The notes beneath the pieces are model-generated. The model made no database searches and was not told the DNA's origin. It was given only the letters and a program-made list of their open reading frames with translations. DNA of 64,000 nucleotides from Rhizobium sp. BK602 (lineage in GTDB: Bacteria; Pseudomonadota; Alphaproteobacteria; Rhizobiales; Rhizobiaceae), in NCBI RefSeq assembly GCF_014195095.1, contig NZ_JACIBC010000006.1, positions 372,001 through 436,000 on the forward strand, read 5' to 3'. Of this stretch, positions 42,590 to 51,628 are shown one piece after another; the stretch's first letter is position 1, and each line of letters opens with the position of its first letter. The position numbers and the translations under genes were made by a program.

Positions 42590-42979
42590 ATGAAGAAGAC
42601 ATTCAATCCGCCTTCCGTCCGCCGCCCGTTCGGCAATTACAATCACGGCCTGCTGGTGCCGCCGGGCGCCAGCCTGCTGGTGACCTCCGGCCAGCTCGGC
42701 ATCGGCCTCGATGACAGCATTCCATCCGACGTGACCGGCCAGGCGGAGCTCTGCTTTGCGGCGATCACGGCGATCCTCGAGGAGGCCGGCATGAGCTTCG
42801 CCGACGTCATCCGCATCTCCGGCTTCGTCACGAAGCGCGAGGATTTTCCGGCCTACATGGCCGTGCGCGACCGCTATACGCTCGAACCGAAGCCCGTCTC
42901 GACCCTGATCATTGTCGGCGGGTTTACGCGGCCGGAATTCCTGGTGGAGGTCGAAGTGACCGCAGCGAAGGTAGTGTAA
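42590..42979 (+). CDS. RidA/YjgF-family protein lacking the catalytic arginine
   Basis: This 129-residue chorismate-mutase-like-fold protein belongs to the Rid family, whose archetype RidA hydrolyses reactive enamines and imines. Where RidA has the catalytic arginine (ARSCVEV), this protein has valine (KPVSTLIIVGGF), so it is one of the Rid subgroups without deaminase activity. It overlaps the following VOC gene by one base (TAATG), so the two are translationally coupled. Confidence 0.83.
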   Translation: MKKTFNPPSVRRPFGNYNHGLLVPPGASLLVTSGQLGIGLDDSIPSDVTGQAELCFAAITAILEEAGMSFADVIRISGFVTKREDFPAYMAVRDRYTLEPKPVSTLIIVGGFTRPEFLVEVEVTAAKVV

Positions 42980-43482
42980 TGACAGGAGCTTCAGAAGACA
43001 TGGCAAACGTGCCGATGCCGCAAATCCTGGGTCTGTATGAGACCCATCTGACGGTCGTCGATCTTGATCGTTCGATCCGGTTTTATCGCGATGTCGTCGG
43101 GCTGGAACTGGCAACCGTCATTGAGGACAGGAATGTCGCCTTCCTTTGGATCGGGGACAAGCGCACGAGCATGCTAGGCCTCTGGGAAACGGGTAGTGCC
43201 CCTCTTCGCATGCGGCTTCATATCGCGTTCAGGACCTCTCTCGATGAGGTGGTTCGCTCCGCTGCCGCGTTGAAGACTCATGGCGTCCAGCCGAAGGGCT
43301 TTCATGGCGAGCCGCTTGATGAGCCGGTCGTTGTCGGTTGGATGCCGTCGGTTTCGCAGTATTTTTCCGATCCTGACGGGCATTCGATCGAGTTCATCCA
43401 TGTGCTTGAGGAACCGGCTGATCCGGGTTTTGACGTGAAGCCTTATTCGCAATGGCTGGCGCGGCCGAAGTCTGTGATCTGA
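42979..43482 (+). CDS. VOC-family protein (glyoxalase/dioxygenase fold)
   Basis: This 167-residue single-module VOC protein has a metal-site histidine in LYETHLTVVDLDRSIRFYRD and a C-terminal glutamate in DPDGHSIEFIHVLEE, as in glyoxalase I and small bleomycin-resistance-like proteins. An internal ATG at residue 13 is an alternative start. Its coupling to the Rid protein suggests a shared role with a small reactive metabolite. Function not assignable. Confidence 0.82.
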   Translation: MTGASEDMANVPMPQILGLYETHLTVVDLDRSIRFYRDVVGLELATVIEDRNVAFLWIGDKRTSMLGLWETGSAPLRMRLHIAFRTSLDEVVRSAAALKTHGVQPKGFHGEPLDEPVVVGWMPSVSQYFSDPDGHSIEFIHVLEEPADPGFDVKPYSQWLARPKSVI

Positions 43483-43528
43483 CGGGAATAGGCGATGTCC
43501 ATAATGAAGTGAGATTGCTGGGGGAGTC

Positions 43529-44110
43529 TTAAAACCGCTCCATCTCCCGCTTCACCCTCTCCAGAAACCGCTTCCTCGTTTCGTCGGTCGAGCGGTTCAT
43601 GTCATAATGGGCGAGAAAGGCCACGGGTGCGAAGGGCTTGATTTGGGCCCGCAGGACGCGCTTGACGATCTTCTTCGGCGGATTGCCGGCAACGAAGGCA
43701 CGGAACGGGTCGGCGCCATAGGTCAGCACCGCGCCGAGCTTGCGGATATGCTGGAGCTTGGAGCGCACCTTGCCGTCCACCAGTTCGAAGGAGACGCCGG
43801 GTAGCCAGACGCGGTCGAAATAGCCTTTCAGGATCGCCGGGAAGCCGAAATTCCAGACCGGCGTGACGATCACCAGCGCTTCGGCGCGCTGCAGCCGGTC
43901 GACATGGGATTTCACGGCCTCGGTATTCTCGGGGTAATCGTGATAGATCATCCGATCGTGCCGGGAGAGTACGGGATCGAAATCCTCGGCATAGAGGTTG
44001 CAGTCGTCGACCTCGTGACCGGCGGCCTCCAGGCTCTCGATCGTCTGCCGGTGCAGGGCGGCGCCGTAACTCTCCTCGACGGGATGCGAATGGAGGACGA
44101 GAACCCTCAT
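43529..44110 (-). CDS. NAD(P)H-dependent oxidoreductase, flavodoxin-like fold
   Basis: This 193-residue quinone-reductase-family protein (KefF/MdaB/NQO1 type) has VLVLHSHPVEESYGAALH for phosphate binding and the conserved TPVWNFGFPAILKGYFDRVW near residue 80. Its start overlaps the upstream FAD-oxidase stop by four bases (ATGA). As the last gene of the 43.5-49.7 kb operon, it may recycle a flavin or quinone for the oxidase. Confidence 0.86.
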   Translation of the reverse strand: MRVLVLHSHPVEESYGAALHRQTIESLEAAGHEVDDCNLYAEDFDPVLSRHDRMIYHDYPENTEAVKSHVDRLQRAEALVIVTPVWNFGFPAILKGYFDRVWLPGVSFELVDGKVRSKLQHIRKLGAVLTYGADPFRAFVAGNPPKKIVKRVLRAQIKPFAPVAFLAHYDMNRSTDETRKRFLERVKREMERF

Positions 44111-45516
44111 GAAGCCTCCATCAGCGCCGCCAGTCCGGGGAAGAGATAGTTCTCGCCGGACTTGAAGTCGAAATCCGGATTGTCCCAGGCGATCATCTTG
44201 CCGGGATTGAGCAGGCCTTTCGGGTCCGTCTCCTTCTTGAAGGCGAGCTGGACGGTGTCCGTCTGCTTCATGCCGCCTTCCTCCAGCGTGTAGCGATGCG
44301 GGTTGAAGATCGGGCAGCCGTGATCCTGGTGGATCTTGATGATCTCCTCGAGCCGCTCCTCGGTGGTATAGCGCACCAGCGGCAGGCCCGAGCACTGGAT
44401 CTGTCCGTCGAACTTGATGAATTCCAGATGGCCGGGCACTTCGTCGCCGAAGATCTCCACCATCTTCTGCACCTTGGCGACGTGATCCGGGCCGGGATAC
44501 TGCACCTGCAGATAGGTGATCGTCGGGTCGATCTTGATGGCGCGCAGCGTCGTGTGGTTCCAGGCGAGCTCATAGGCATGCGGGATGCCCTTCATGCTCT
44601 CCACCTTGTCGGATCGGAAGGTGATCTCGCCCTTCTGCTGCAGGGTGAAGGCGACGAAGGGCTCCATCGAATGCGGTGCGATCATCAGCGCCACGATCGA
44701 CTGTCCCTGGCGGATATAGGGCTTGTGACGGGCGAAATAATCCTGCGGAATGGGGGCGGCGATCGGCGCGATTTCCTTGACGAGGATGCCGTTGCATTTG
44801 GCGAGCGCGTCGGAAAAGCGGACGGCATCCATGAAGTCGTCATAGCCGACCAGCACATCGAGCCAGTCGTAAGCCGGCGCAAGCGGCATTTCGATCTCGG
44901 TGATGATGCCGTTGGTGCCGTAGGCGTGGCTGACCTTGGTGAGATCCCAGCCGGTGAGATCGAGCACGCGCGGTTCGGCTTCCATGGTAACGACGCGCAG
45001 GCGCAGGATGTTGCCGATATCGCGCAGCCCGCCCCAGGTGATCGAGCCGACGCCGCCGGAGCCGCCGGCGATGAAGCCACCGATGGTCGCCGTCTGCGCG
45101 GTCGACGGGTGAAAGCGCAGTTCCTGGCCGGAATGGGCTTTGGTCTGGCGGTCGAGTTCGGCGATGACGATACCCGGTTCGCAGATGACGCGGCCGGGAT
45201 GGATTTCCTTGATCCTGTTCATGGCGGCAAGATTGAGCACGATGCCGCCGGAAAGCGGCATGGCCTGGCCGTAATTGCCAGTGCCGGCGCCGCGCGGCGT
45301 GACCGGCACGTCATGGGCATAGGCGACCTTCAACGTGCGGATCACCTCTTCCTCTGTCTTCGGCGTGACGACGAGGTCGGCGGTGACGTTGTCGAGCTGA
45401 CGCTTCAGGACCGGCGAATACCAATAGAAGTCGCGGCTCTTCTGGCGCACGAGCGCCGGATTGTCTTCGACGGCGATGCCTTCGAGTTCTTTCTTGATGC
45501 GCTGATAATCCGGCAT
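44107..45516 (-). CDS. FAD-linked oxidase (GlcD/vanillyl-alcohol oxidase fold)
   Basis: This 469-residue PCMH-type flavoprotein has the FAD pyrophosphate loop TPRGAGTGNYGQAMPLSGG near residue 70 and STAQTATIGGFIAGGSGGVG near residue 136. The C-terminal domain resembles glycolate oxidase GlcD and other 2-hydroxyacid oxidases. It starts one base after the amidohydrolase stop and overlaps the next gene, so it is a full operon member. It probably oxidises the product of the amidohydrolase; the substrate is unknown. Confidence 0.87.
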   Translation of the reverse strand: MPDYQRIKKELEGIAVEDNPALVRQKSRDFYWYSPVLKRQLDNVTADLVVTPKTEEEVIRTLKVAYAHDVPVTPRGAGTGNYGQAMPLSGGIVLNLAAMNRIKEIHPGRVICEPGIVIAELDRQTKAHSGQELRFHPSTAQTATIGGFIAGGSGGVGSITWGGLRDIGNILRLRVVTMEAEPRVLDLTGWDLTKVSHAYGTNGIITEIEMPLAPAYDWLDVLVGYDDFMDAVRFSDALAKCNGILVKEIAPIAAPIPQDYFARHKPYIRQGQSIVALMIAPHSMEPFVAFTLQQKGEITFRSDKVESMKGIPHAYELAWNHTTLRAIKIDPTITYLQVQYPGPDHVAKVQKMVEIFGDEVPGHLEFIKFDGQIQCSGLPLVRYTTEERLEEIIKIHQDHGCPIFNPHRYTLEEGGMKQTDTVQLAFKKETDPKGLLNPGKMIAWDNPDFDFKSGENYLFPGLAALMEAS

Positions 45517-45517
45517 G

Positions 45518-46831
45518 TCAGGCTCCGATAGTGGTGTCGAGTTCACGGTAGTCCGGCAGGCTGCGATCGATGACCTTGCCCTTGCGAAGGACGACGCGAT
45601 CAGACTGCGGACGGGAGAGGAATTCGCTCCAGCGCCGGGCGCTGAAGAGGACGAGATCGGCGGGGCCGCCGACGGCGATGCGGCCGATTTCCGGGCGGCC
45701 GAGGATTTCGGCGGGCGAGGTGGTGACGACACGCGCGGCCGTATCCAGGGGATGGTCGAGATGCAGGATGCGCACGGCCTCGCGGAAGACTTCGACGGGA
45801 TCGAGATCGCCATAGGCATAGAAGGGATCGCGGGTGTTGTCGGAGGCGACGGCTGTGGGAACACCGGCGGCGGCGAGTTCATGCAGCAGGGTGACGCCGC
45901 GCCAGCGTGGCGTGCGGCCGGGATGGCGGTCCTGGAGGTACATGTTGCACATCGGCAGCGAGACGACCGAAATCCCGGCTGTGGCGACGAGATCGATGGT
46001 GGCGCGGGCGACATCCTCGTCCTGGCGGGCGAGCGAGCAGCAATGGCCGGCGGTGACCCTGCCGGTGAAGCCGTTGCGCAGCACGGCCTCGGCGATCGCT
46101 TTCAGGGTCAGTACCTGCTTGTCTTCGGTCTCGTCGACATGCAGGTCGATGTCGAGGTCGTTGTCGGCGGCGGCGCGGATCAACTTGTCGAGCTGGCGGT
46201 CGATCTCGGGGCTCATCTGCGTGACGCCGCCGATCAGGCCGCCCGTATCGCGGATGACCGTCAGGAGATCGGAGAAATAGGCATCGTCCGCCATGGCATC
46301 GAGCGGAAAGAGCGCGACAGCCTGCAGGGCGATCCGATCCTTCCAGGCCTCGCGCACCTGCGAAAACACTTCGAAGGAGATGCGATGCTGCGGAGCCAGT
46401 GAATCCAGATGGGTGCGGATCAGGCTGGTGCCGTGAGCGTAGGCGGCGCGCAGCGAGAATTCCATGCGCCTGCGGACATCGGCGGCCGACCAGTTGGCCT
46501 CGCGGTCGGCGCGCACGGCGTCGAGCGCGCCCATGAAGCTGCCGTCCGGATTGGCGCGGCGTTCCCAGATATGCCCCTTGTCGAGATGGGTATGCATGTC
46601 GGCGAAGGTCGGCCAAACCATACCGTCCCTCATATCCGCCTTGGCAAGTTCAGCCGGTGCCGTGCCGGCGGGCAGGATATCCCTGATAAGACCGTCGGCG
46701 ACGACGATGTCGGCCTTGACGAGGCCCTCGCTTGCGGGGCCGGCAAAGCCGGCGAGCGTCACGGCGGGGATGGTGGCGTTGCTGAGCACGAAGCGCGCGG
46801 CATTCGGCGGGGACATGAAGGAATAGGACAT
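45518..46831 (-). CDS. CodA-like amidohydrolase (cytosine/creatinine deaminase family)
   Basis: This 437-residue metal-dependent hydrolase has the HxH motif in FADMHTHLDKGHIW (about 80-82). Further ligands are in DIDLHVDETEDKQV, RVTAGHCCSLARQ and the catalytic aspartate in AVASDNTRDPFYAYGD. These place it with cytosine deaminase and related N-heterocycle deaminases. It overlaps the permease stop by one base (TGATG) and precedes the FAD oxidase. With a nearby creatininase, a cyclic amidine such as creatinine or a substituted pyrimidine is a possible substrate, but this is inference. Confidence 0.85.
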   Translation of the reverse strand: MSYSFMSPPNAARFVLSNATIPAVTLAGFAGPASEGLVKADIVVADGLIRDILPAGTAPAELAKADMRDGMVWPTFADMHTHLDKGHIWERRANPDGSFMGALDAVRADREANWSAADVRRRMEFSLRAAYAHGTSLIRTHLDSLAPQHRISFEVFSQVREAWKDRIALQAVALFPLDAMADDAYFSDLLTVIRDTGGLIGGVTQMSPEIDRQLDKLIRAAADNDLDIDLHVDETEDKQVLTLKAIAEAVLRNGFTGRVTAGHCCSLARQDEDVARATIDLVATAGISVVSLPMCNMYLQDRHPGRTPRWRGVTLLHELAAAGVPTAVASDNTRDPFYAYGDLDPVEVFREAVRILHLDHPLDTAARVVTTSPAEILGRPEIGRIAVGGPADLVLFSARRWSEFLSRPQSDRVVLRKGKVIDRSLPDYRELDTTIGA

Positions 46832-47697
46832 CAGTTCTCCCGCTTGAGGCTGCTTTCGTGCCAGCGATGCAGGCTCAGCCATGAAATGAACGAGGTGAGG
46901 GCGAAAATGGCGACGCCGAGGGCCGAAAGCAGCAGCAGGGCGGCGAACAGGCGCGGCATGTTCTGACGGTATTGCGCCTCCAGCAGGCGGAAGGCGAGGC
47001 CGGAATTGGGGCCGCCGGAACCGGCGGCGAATTCGGCGACGACGGAGGCGATCAGCGACAGGCCGCCGCCGATCCGAAGGCCGGTCATGAAATAGGGCTG
47101 GGCCGCCGGCAGCTTCAGATGCAGCAGCGCCTGCCAGCGCGAGGCGCCGTAGAGGTCAAAGAGGTTCAGCAGATTGTGGTCGACGCTCTTCAGGCCCTGC
47201 ACCATGTTGGAGAGGATCGGGAAGAAGGCGACGAGGAAGCCGCAGATCAGCAGCGCGGATTCGCGGGTCGGCGCATAGATCAGGATCAGCGGCGCGATCG
47301 CCACGATCGGCGTCACCTGCAGGATGACGGCGAGCGGATAGAAGGCGAGTTCGATCCAGCGCGATTGCACCAGGAAGATCGCAAAGCCGACACCGCCGAT
47401 CAGCGCCAGCGCCAGTGAGATGAAGGTGATCTCGGTCGTTACCCACAGCGCCGGCGCGAGAATGCCCCAGTCGGAAACCAGTGCCTTGGCAACGGCGAGC
47501 GGGCTCGGCAGGATATATTGCGGAATGTCGGCGCCGACGACGAGAAGCTGCCAGAGGAGGATCAGCACGACGACGGTTAGGACCGGCACCAGAATGCCCA
47601 GCGAGCGCTCGGCCCTTTTGGTGCGTGCACTCGGTGCGACAGGCATGTCGGCCGCATCCGGAGGCAGATGGATGGGTAGGCTGCTGCTGTCGCTCAT
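46831..47697 (-). CDS. ABC transporter permease (NitT/TauT/ThiX type)
   Basis: This 288-residue permease has about six hydrophobic segments and the EAA loop in LFDLYGASRWQALLHLKLPA. It belongs to the NitT/TauT/SsuC/ThiX group. It shares TGATG overlaps with both the ATPase upstream and the amidohydrolase downstream, showing tight translational coupling. Confidence 0.9.
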   Translation of the reverse strand: MSDSSSLPIHLPPDAADMPVAPSARTKRAERSLGILVPVLTVVVLILLWQLLVVGADIPQYILPSPLAVAKALVSDWGILAPALWVTTEITFISLALALIGGVGFAIFLVQSRWIELAFYPLAVILQVTPIVAIAPLILIYAPTRESALLICGFLVAFFPILSNMVQGLKSVDHNLLNLFDLYGASRWQALLHLKLPAAQPYFMTGLRIGGGLSLIASVVAEFAAGSGGPNSGLAFRLLEAQYRQNMPRLFAALLLLSALGVAIFALTSFISWLSLHRWHESSLKREN

Positions 47698-48521
47698 CAA
47701 TGGGTCTCCGGCCAGCCAATGGCCTCGATCAGGGAACGGGATACCTTTTCACAGACCTGCCGATACTCCTCGGAAGACCGATAGAGCGGATCGCGCTCGC
47801 CGCTGGTCACCAGCGGAAAATCCGTATGGACACGGCCGGGACGGGCCTTCATGACGACGATGCGATTGGAAAGATAGGCGGATTCGTAGACGGAATGGGT
47901 GACGAAGATCACGGTGATGCCGGTGGTTTGCCAGAGCCGCAGCACATCGTCGTTGAGCTTCTGGCGGGTAATCTCGTCCAGGGCCGCGAAGGGCTCGTCC
48001 ATCAAGAGCAGCTTCGGCCTGGTGACCAGCGCGCGGGCGATGGAGACACGCATCTTCATGCCGCCGGAGAGTTCGCGCGGATAGGCGCCGGCGAAATCCT
48101 GCAGGCCGACGGTCGCCAGCGTCGCCATGATCTGGTCACGGGCCGATGTCTCGGAGACGCCGCGCAGCTTCAGCGGCAGATGAACATTGCCGAAAACGGT
48201 TTTCCAGGGCAGCAGCGTCGGCTCCTGAAAGACGAAACCAATATCGCCATCCGGAAGCCCTTTGGAATTGATGCGCGAGCTTGGCCAGTCGATCCGGCCA
48301 CTGGAGGCGCCGCCCAAGCCGGCGATGATGCGCAGCGCCGTCGACTTGCCGCAGCCGGAGGGGCCGAGCAGGCTGATGAATTCGCCGCTTTCGACGGCGA
48401 TCGACATGCCGGAAAGCGCCAGCGTGCCGTTGGAGAAGAGTTTCGAAACCTGATCCATGACGACCAGCGGCCGCTTGCGCGGTTCGGTTTGGATGATCGT
48501 GGTGGCTTCGAGTGAGGTCAT
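47697..48521 (-). CDS. ABC transporter ATP-binding protein
   Basis: This 274-residue ATPase has all motifs: Walker A GPSGCGKST, Q-loop FVFQEPTLLPW, signature LSGGMKMR, Walker B LLLMDEPFAALDE and the H-loop VTHSVYE. It matches the NitT/TauT/SsuB family and powers the permease encoded next to it. Confidence 0.93.
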   Translation of the reverse strand: MTSLEATTIIQTEPRKRPLVVMDQVSKLFSNGTLALSGMSIAVESGEFISLLGPSGCGKSTALRIIAGLGGASSGRIDWPSSRINSKGLPDGDIGFVFQEPTLLPWKTVFGNVHLPLKLRGVSETSARDQIMATLATVGLQDFAGAYPRELSGGMKMRVSIARALVTRPKLLLMDEPFAALDEITRQKLNDDVLRLWQTTGITVIFVTHSVYESAYLSNRIVVMKARPGRVHTDFPLVTSGERDPLYRSSEEYRQVCEKVSRSLIEAIGWPETH

Positions 48522-48540
48522 GGTTCGGCTCTTTGTTGAT

Positions 48541-48661
48541 CCACCCTCCCCTTGAAGGGGAGGGTCGGAGCGAAGCTCCGGGGTGGGGTGATCCTTCGAA
48601 ATCTCGGGGTGTCACCCCCACCCGCCGCTCCGCGGCGACCTCCCCCTCGAAGGGGAGGTGC
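48541..48661. repeat. large imperfect palindromic intergenic repeat
   Basis: About 120 bases between the binding-protein and ATPase genes form a nested palindrome. The left half contains CCTCCCC-TTGA-GGGGAGG followed by GGAGCGAAGCTCC; the right half is a similar sequence inverted, ending CTCCCCCTCGAAGGGGAG. This CCCTCCCC-type repeat recurs in many rhizobial genomes. Its place inside an ABC operon suggests it limits expression of the downstream genes relative to the binding protein. Confidence 0.75.
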
Positions 48662-48667
48662 TAGGAC

Positions 48668-49684
48668 TTACTTCTTCAATGTCATCCCAACACTCTTGCA
48701 GACGAATTGCGCATCGAAGGCCTTCTTGTAGTCCGTGTCGGCGTCGAAGAGCTTGATCTTCACCATCTCGTCGAAGAACTTCTTGTAGTGCGCGTCGGTG
48801 ATGCAGCCGATGCCCTTATCGAGGGCGTCGCCGGATTCGACGATGCCGTATTCCTTCATCTTGGCGATGGAATAGGCGATCTGGCCGTCCGTCATGTCGG
48901 GATTGTCCTTCTTGATCAGATCGTTGGCCGCCTTGTTGTCGCCGTAGAGGTAGTTGTACCAGCCCTCGATCGAGGCGTTGACGAAGCGTTGCACCAGATC
49001 CGGATTCTTCTGAACCAATGCGGTCTGCGTCGTGATCATCGTCGAATAGGGCGCATAGCCGGCGTCGGCGATCAGGAAGACTTTCGGCGTCCAGCCGGCC
49101 TGCTTTTCGATTTCATAGGGTTCGGAGGTCAGATAGCCCTGCTGGGCCGATTGCTTGTCGGCCAGGAACGGCGCCGGGCTGAAGTTATAGGGCTTGAACT
49201 GCTCGTCCTTGAAGCCGGGGAAGTTCGCCTTCATCCATTCGAAATAGGTGATGTAGCCGTCCTTGCTCATGAACAGGGTCGGCAGCTTGGCGAGATCCTC
49301 GAACTTTTCGACGCCGGCGTCCGGATGGGCGATCAGCACCTGCGGGTCCTTCTGGAAGATGGCGGCGACGTCGACGATCGGGATGCCCTGCTTGACGGCG
49401 TCGATCTCCTGCTGCGGGCCGCCCATGTAGAAATCGAGCTTGCCGGAGATCAGCAGCGCCGAATTGGCGGCGTTCGGGCCGCCCTGGACGATGGTGACGT
49501 CGAGGCCGTATTTCTTATAGGTGCCGTCCGCGACCGCCTGGTAGAAACCGCCGTGCTCGGCCTGGGCGAGCCAGTTGGTGCCGTATGTCACCTTGTCGAG
49601 GGCACTTGCGGGCTCGGCCGCGGCCAAGGCGGCCATGAGGCCCATGGCGGTCAGAAATGCTTTGGACTTCAATGCATTGAACAT
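48668..49684 (-). CDS. ABC substrate-binding protein, NMT1/THI5-like
   Basis: This 338-residue periplasmic protein has a signal peptide (MFNALKSKAFLTAMGLMAAL, cleavage near ASA-L at 28-29) and the NMT1-like fold (YGTNWLAQAEHGGFYQAVAD; NSALLISGKLDFYMGG). The WLAQAEHGGFYQA segment is typical of binding proteins for pyrimidine precursors of thiamine and other planar N-heterocycles. It has GGGGAAC upstream and is the first gene of the operon. It is divergent from a LysR regulator. Confidence 0.88.
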   Translation of the reverse strand: MFNALKSKAFLTAMGLMAALAAAEPASALDKVTYGTNWLAQAEHGGFYQAVADGTYKKYGLDVTIVQGGPNAANSALLISGKLDFYMGGPQQEIDAVKQGIPIVDVAAIFQKDPQVLIAHPDAGVEKFEDLAKLPTLFMSKDGYITYFEWMKANFPGFKDEQFKPYNFSPAPFLADKQSAQQGYLTSEPYEIEKQAGWTPKVFLIADAGYAPYSTMITTQTALVQKNPDLVQRFVNASIEGWYNYLYGDNKAANDLIKKDNPDMTDGQIAYSIAKMKEYGIVESGDALDKGIGCITDAHYKKFFDEMVKIKLFDADTDYKKAFDAQFVCKSVGMTLKK

Positions 49685-49790
49685 GGCTGGTTGTTCCCCT
49701 TATTCGCCATGGGACGCCGCCAGTGACGCCCATTTCCTGCATTTGAGCGATTGCGTTGCGCTTTGAAAAGCATCAAAATTCGTGCGCATT

Positions 49791-49807
49791 GATGCCTTTT
49801 TGGCATC
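49791..49807 (+). promoter_or_regulatory. candidate LysR operator GATGCC-TTTTT-GGCATC
   Basis: This perfect 17-base interrupted palindrome (T-N11-A type) lies in the divergent gap, 62 bases before the LysR start and 106 bases from the binding-protein start. Position and symmetry suit the LysR autoregulatory box. Confidence 0.55.
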
Positions 49808-49868
49808 TCATCCCGCACCTGTGCCTAAATTGTGCGGCCTGGGCAAAATTTATGCAATGGGGACGCGA

Positions 49869-50837
49869 ATGCTGCATTCGAGACGACTTCTCTACATCAA
49901 CGAGATCGCGCGCTGCGGCTCGATCCGCAAGGCGGCGGCGCGGCTCAACGTGGCCTCTTCGGCGATCAACCGGCAGATCCTGGCGCTGGAGGAGGAGATG
50001 GGCGCGCCGCTATTCGAGCGGCTGCCGCGTGGCCTCAGGCTCACGGCGGCCGGCGAGCTCTGCATCGAGCATATCCGCGAGGTGCTGAAGAATTACGAGC
50101 GGCTGGAAGGGCGTATCCGCAGCCTGAAGATGCAGCAGGCCGGCAAGGTCAGGATCGTCACCACCGTCGGCCTCGCCGCCGGACCATTGCCGGAGATCAT
50201 CGCGCGGTTCCTTTCCGAGCATCCCCGCGTCTTCATCCACTTGCGCAACGATTCCGGCTCGACCACCGTCGCGCCGGTTCTTTCGGGTGAGGCGGATATC
50301 GGTCTCGGCTTCAACATTCCCGCGACGCCGGGCATTCGTTCGCTCGGCAATTTCGACATTCCGATCGGTGTCGTGCTGCCGGCGGGCCATCCGCTGATCG
50401 GACCGGGGCCGATCAATCTCGCCGATGTCGTGGAAGAGCGGCTGCTCCTGGCGCAGCCCGGCACCAGCCTGCGCGAGATCATCAACCTGACGCTGGCGCG
50501 GCTATCGGTGCAGGTGGAGCCGGTGCTGGAGACCAATGCGTCGGAAATGCTGAAGCAGCTGGTCAAGTGCGGGGCCGGGCTGACGTTGCTCAACCCGCTC
50601 GATGTCATCACCGAATGCCGGCGCGGCGAGCTGGTGTTCCGGCCGATTGCCGAGCCGCATTCGCGGCATCAGCCGATGAAGCTGGTTGCGCGGGCGCGGG
50701 CGCCGCTCGATGCGGCGACCAGCCTGTTCGTGGAATATCTGCTCGCCGAGCTAGCCGGCCTTGTGGAGGAATTGCAAGGGAAGGGGCATATCCTCGCGGC
50801 GTCGGAACGGCGCCGGTCGGACGGCTATTTCGAATAG
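49869..50837 (+). CDS. LysR-family regulator
   Basis: This 322-residue LysR protein has the helix-turn-helix SIRKAAARLNVASSAINRQI followed by LEEEMGAPLFERLPRGLRLT, and a ligand-binding domain from about residue 90. I chose the ATG at 49869 with a GGGGACG Shine-Dalgarno. It is divergent from the ABC/amidohydrolase operon, which it presumably controls. Its last 13 bases overlap the convergent creatininase gene. Confidence 0.88.
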   Translation: MLHSRRLLYINEIARCGSIRKAAARLNVASSAINRQILALEEEMGAPLFERLPRGLRLTAAGELCIEHIREVLKNYERLEGRIRSLKMQQAGKVRIVTTVGLAAGPLPEIIARFLSEHPRVFIHLRNDSGSTTVAPVLSGEADIGLGFNIPATPGIRSLGNFDIPIGVVLPAGHPLIGPGPINLADVVEERLLLAQPGTSLREIINLTLARLSVQVEPVLETNASEMLKQLVKCGAGLTLLNPLDVITECRRGELVFRPIAEPHSRHQPMKLVARARAPLDAATSLFVEYLLAELAGLVEELQGKGHILAASERRRSDGYFE

Positions 50838-51622
50838 AGGTTTGCCAGCGGATAGTCCCTGAGATCGCGCAGCATCTCGATGAAGCCTGTGATCTGATGG
50901 CGGCAGATGAGCGCGCCCTTTTCCGCCGTGCCGTTGGCGGCATTGCCGACGACGCCGTTGGGGTTGAGATCGTGGGCGATCCAGGCGAGGGAATGCGGCG
51001 GCAGGGGCTGCAGGTAGCTCGAATGCTCCTTCATCCACTCCGCCTTGGAGACGAAGTTCTCCGCCTTGTCCATCCGCACCAGTTCGGGGCGGAAGTGTAG
51101 CATCAGCGACGTCTCGACGTCGCCGCCATGGATGCCGAAGCGCTGCTCATGCTCGCTGATCATGCCGTCGGGCGTGCCGAAGCGCATCCATTGCGTGGCG
51201 ACGACGGCCATCTGGTAACGCACGCGCAGTTCGCGCGCGACGATGCCCATGATGTCGAGATTACCGCCGTGGGAATTGACGATGACCATCTTGCGGATGC
51301 CGGCCTCGGCGACCTTGGCGCCGATCGCGGTCCAGACAGGGATCAGCAGCTCGGCACCGAGCGAGAGCGTGCCGGGACCGTGGACATGCTCGTTGGCCTT
51401 GCCGATCTCCTGGGTCGGCAGCACGAGGAAATCCAGATCGTCGGGACGCTGCACCTTCAGCTCGGCCAGCATGCCGTTGGCGATGGCGACATCGGTCGCG
51501 ATCGGCAGATGCGGACCGTGCTGCTCGGTCGAGGCGATCGGCAGGACGGCGATGGTGGTGTCGGGCGACAGGCTGGCGAAATCATAGGTCGTCAGCTCGT
51601 TCCAGTAGAAGGGTTTCGCCAT
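50825..51622 (-). CDS. creatininase-family amidohydrolase
   Basis: This 265-residue protein has the creatininase metal motifs STEQHGPHLPIATD (residues about 31-44), VIVNSHGGNLDIMG and FGIHGGDVETSLML. Relatives hydrolyse cyclic amides: creatinine to creatine, or the FAPy step of riboflavin and 5-deazaflavin synthesis. The ATG at 51622 is best spaced from AGAGGA; an ATG at 51628 is just upstream. It lies between the LysR regulator and a flavin reductase, next to a CodA-like deaminase operon. Confidence 0.88.
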   Translation of the reverse strand: MAKPFYWNELTTYDFASLSPDTTIAVLPIASTEQHGPHLPIATDVAIANGMLAELKVQRPDDLDFLVLPTQEIGKANEHVHGPGTLSLGAELLIPVWTAIGAKVAEAGIRKMVIVNSHGGNLDIMGIVARELRVRYQMAVVATQWMRFGTPDGMISEHEQRFGIHGGDVETSLMLHFRPELVRMDKAENFVSKAEWMKEHSSYLQPLPPHSLAWIAHDLNPNGVVGNAANGTAEKGALICRHQITGFIEMLRDLRDYPLANLYSK

Positions 51623-51628
51623 GGCCAT

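Noticed and set aside
44107..46014. Longer N-terminal version of the FAD-linked oxidase
   Set aside because: The extra residues are Ser/Pro/Arg-rich shadow of the amidohydrolase; the ATG at 45516 matches the family start.
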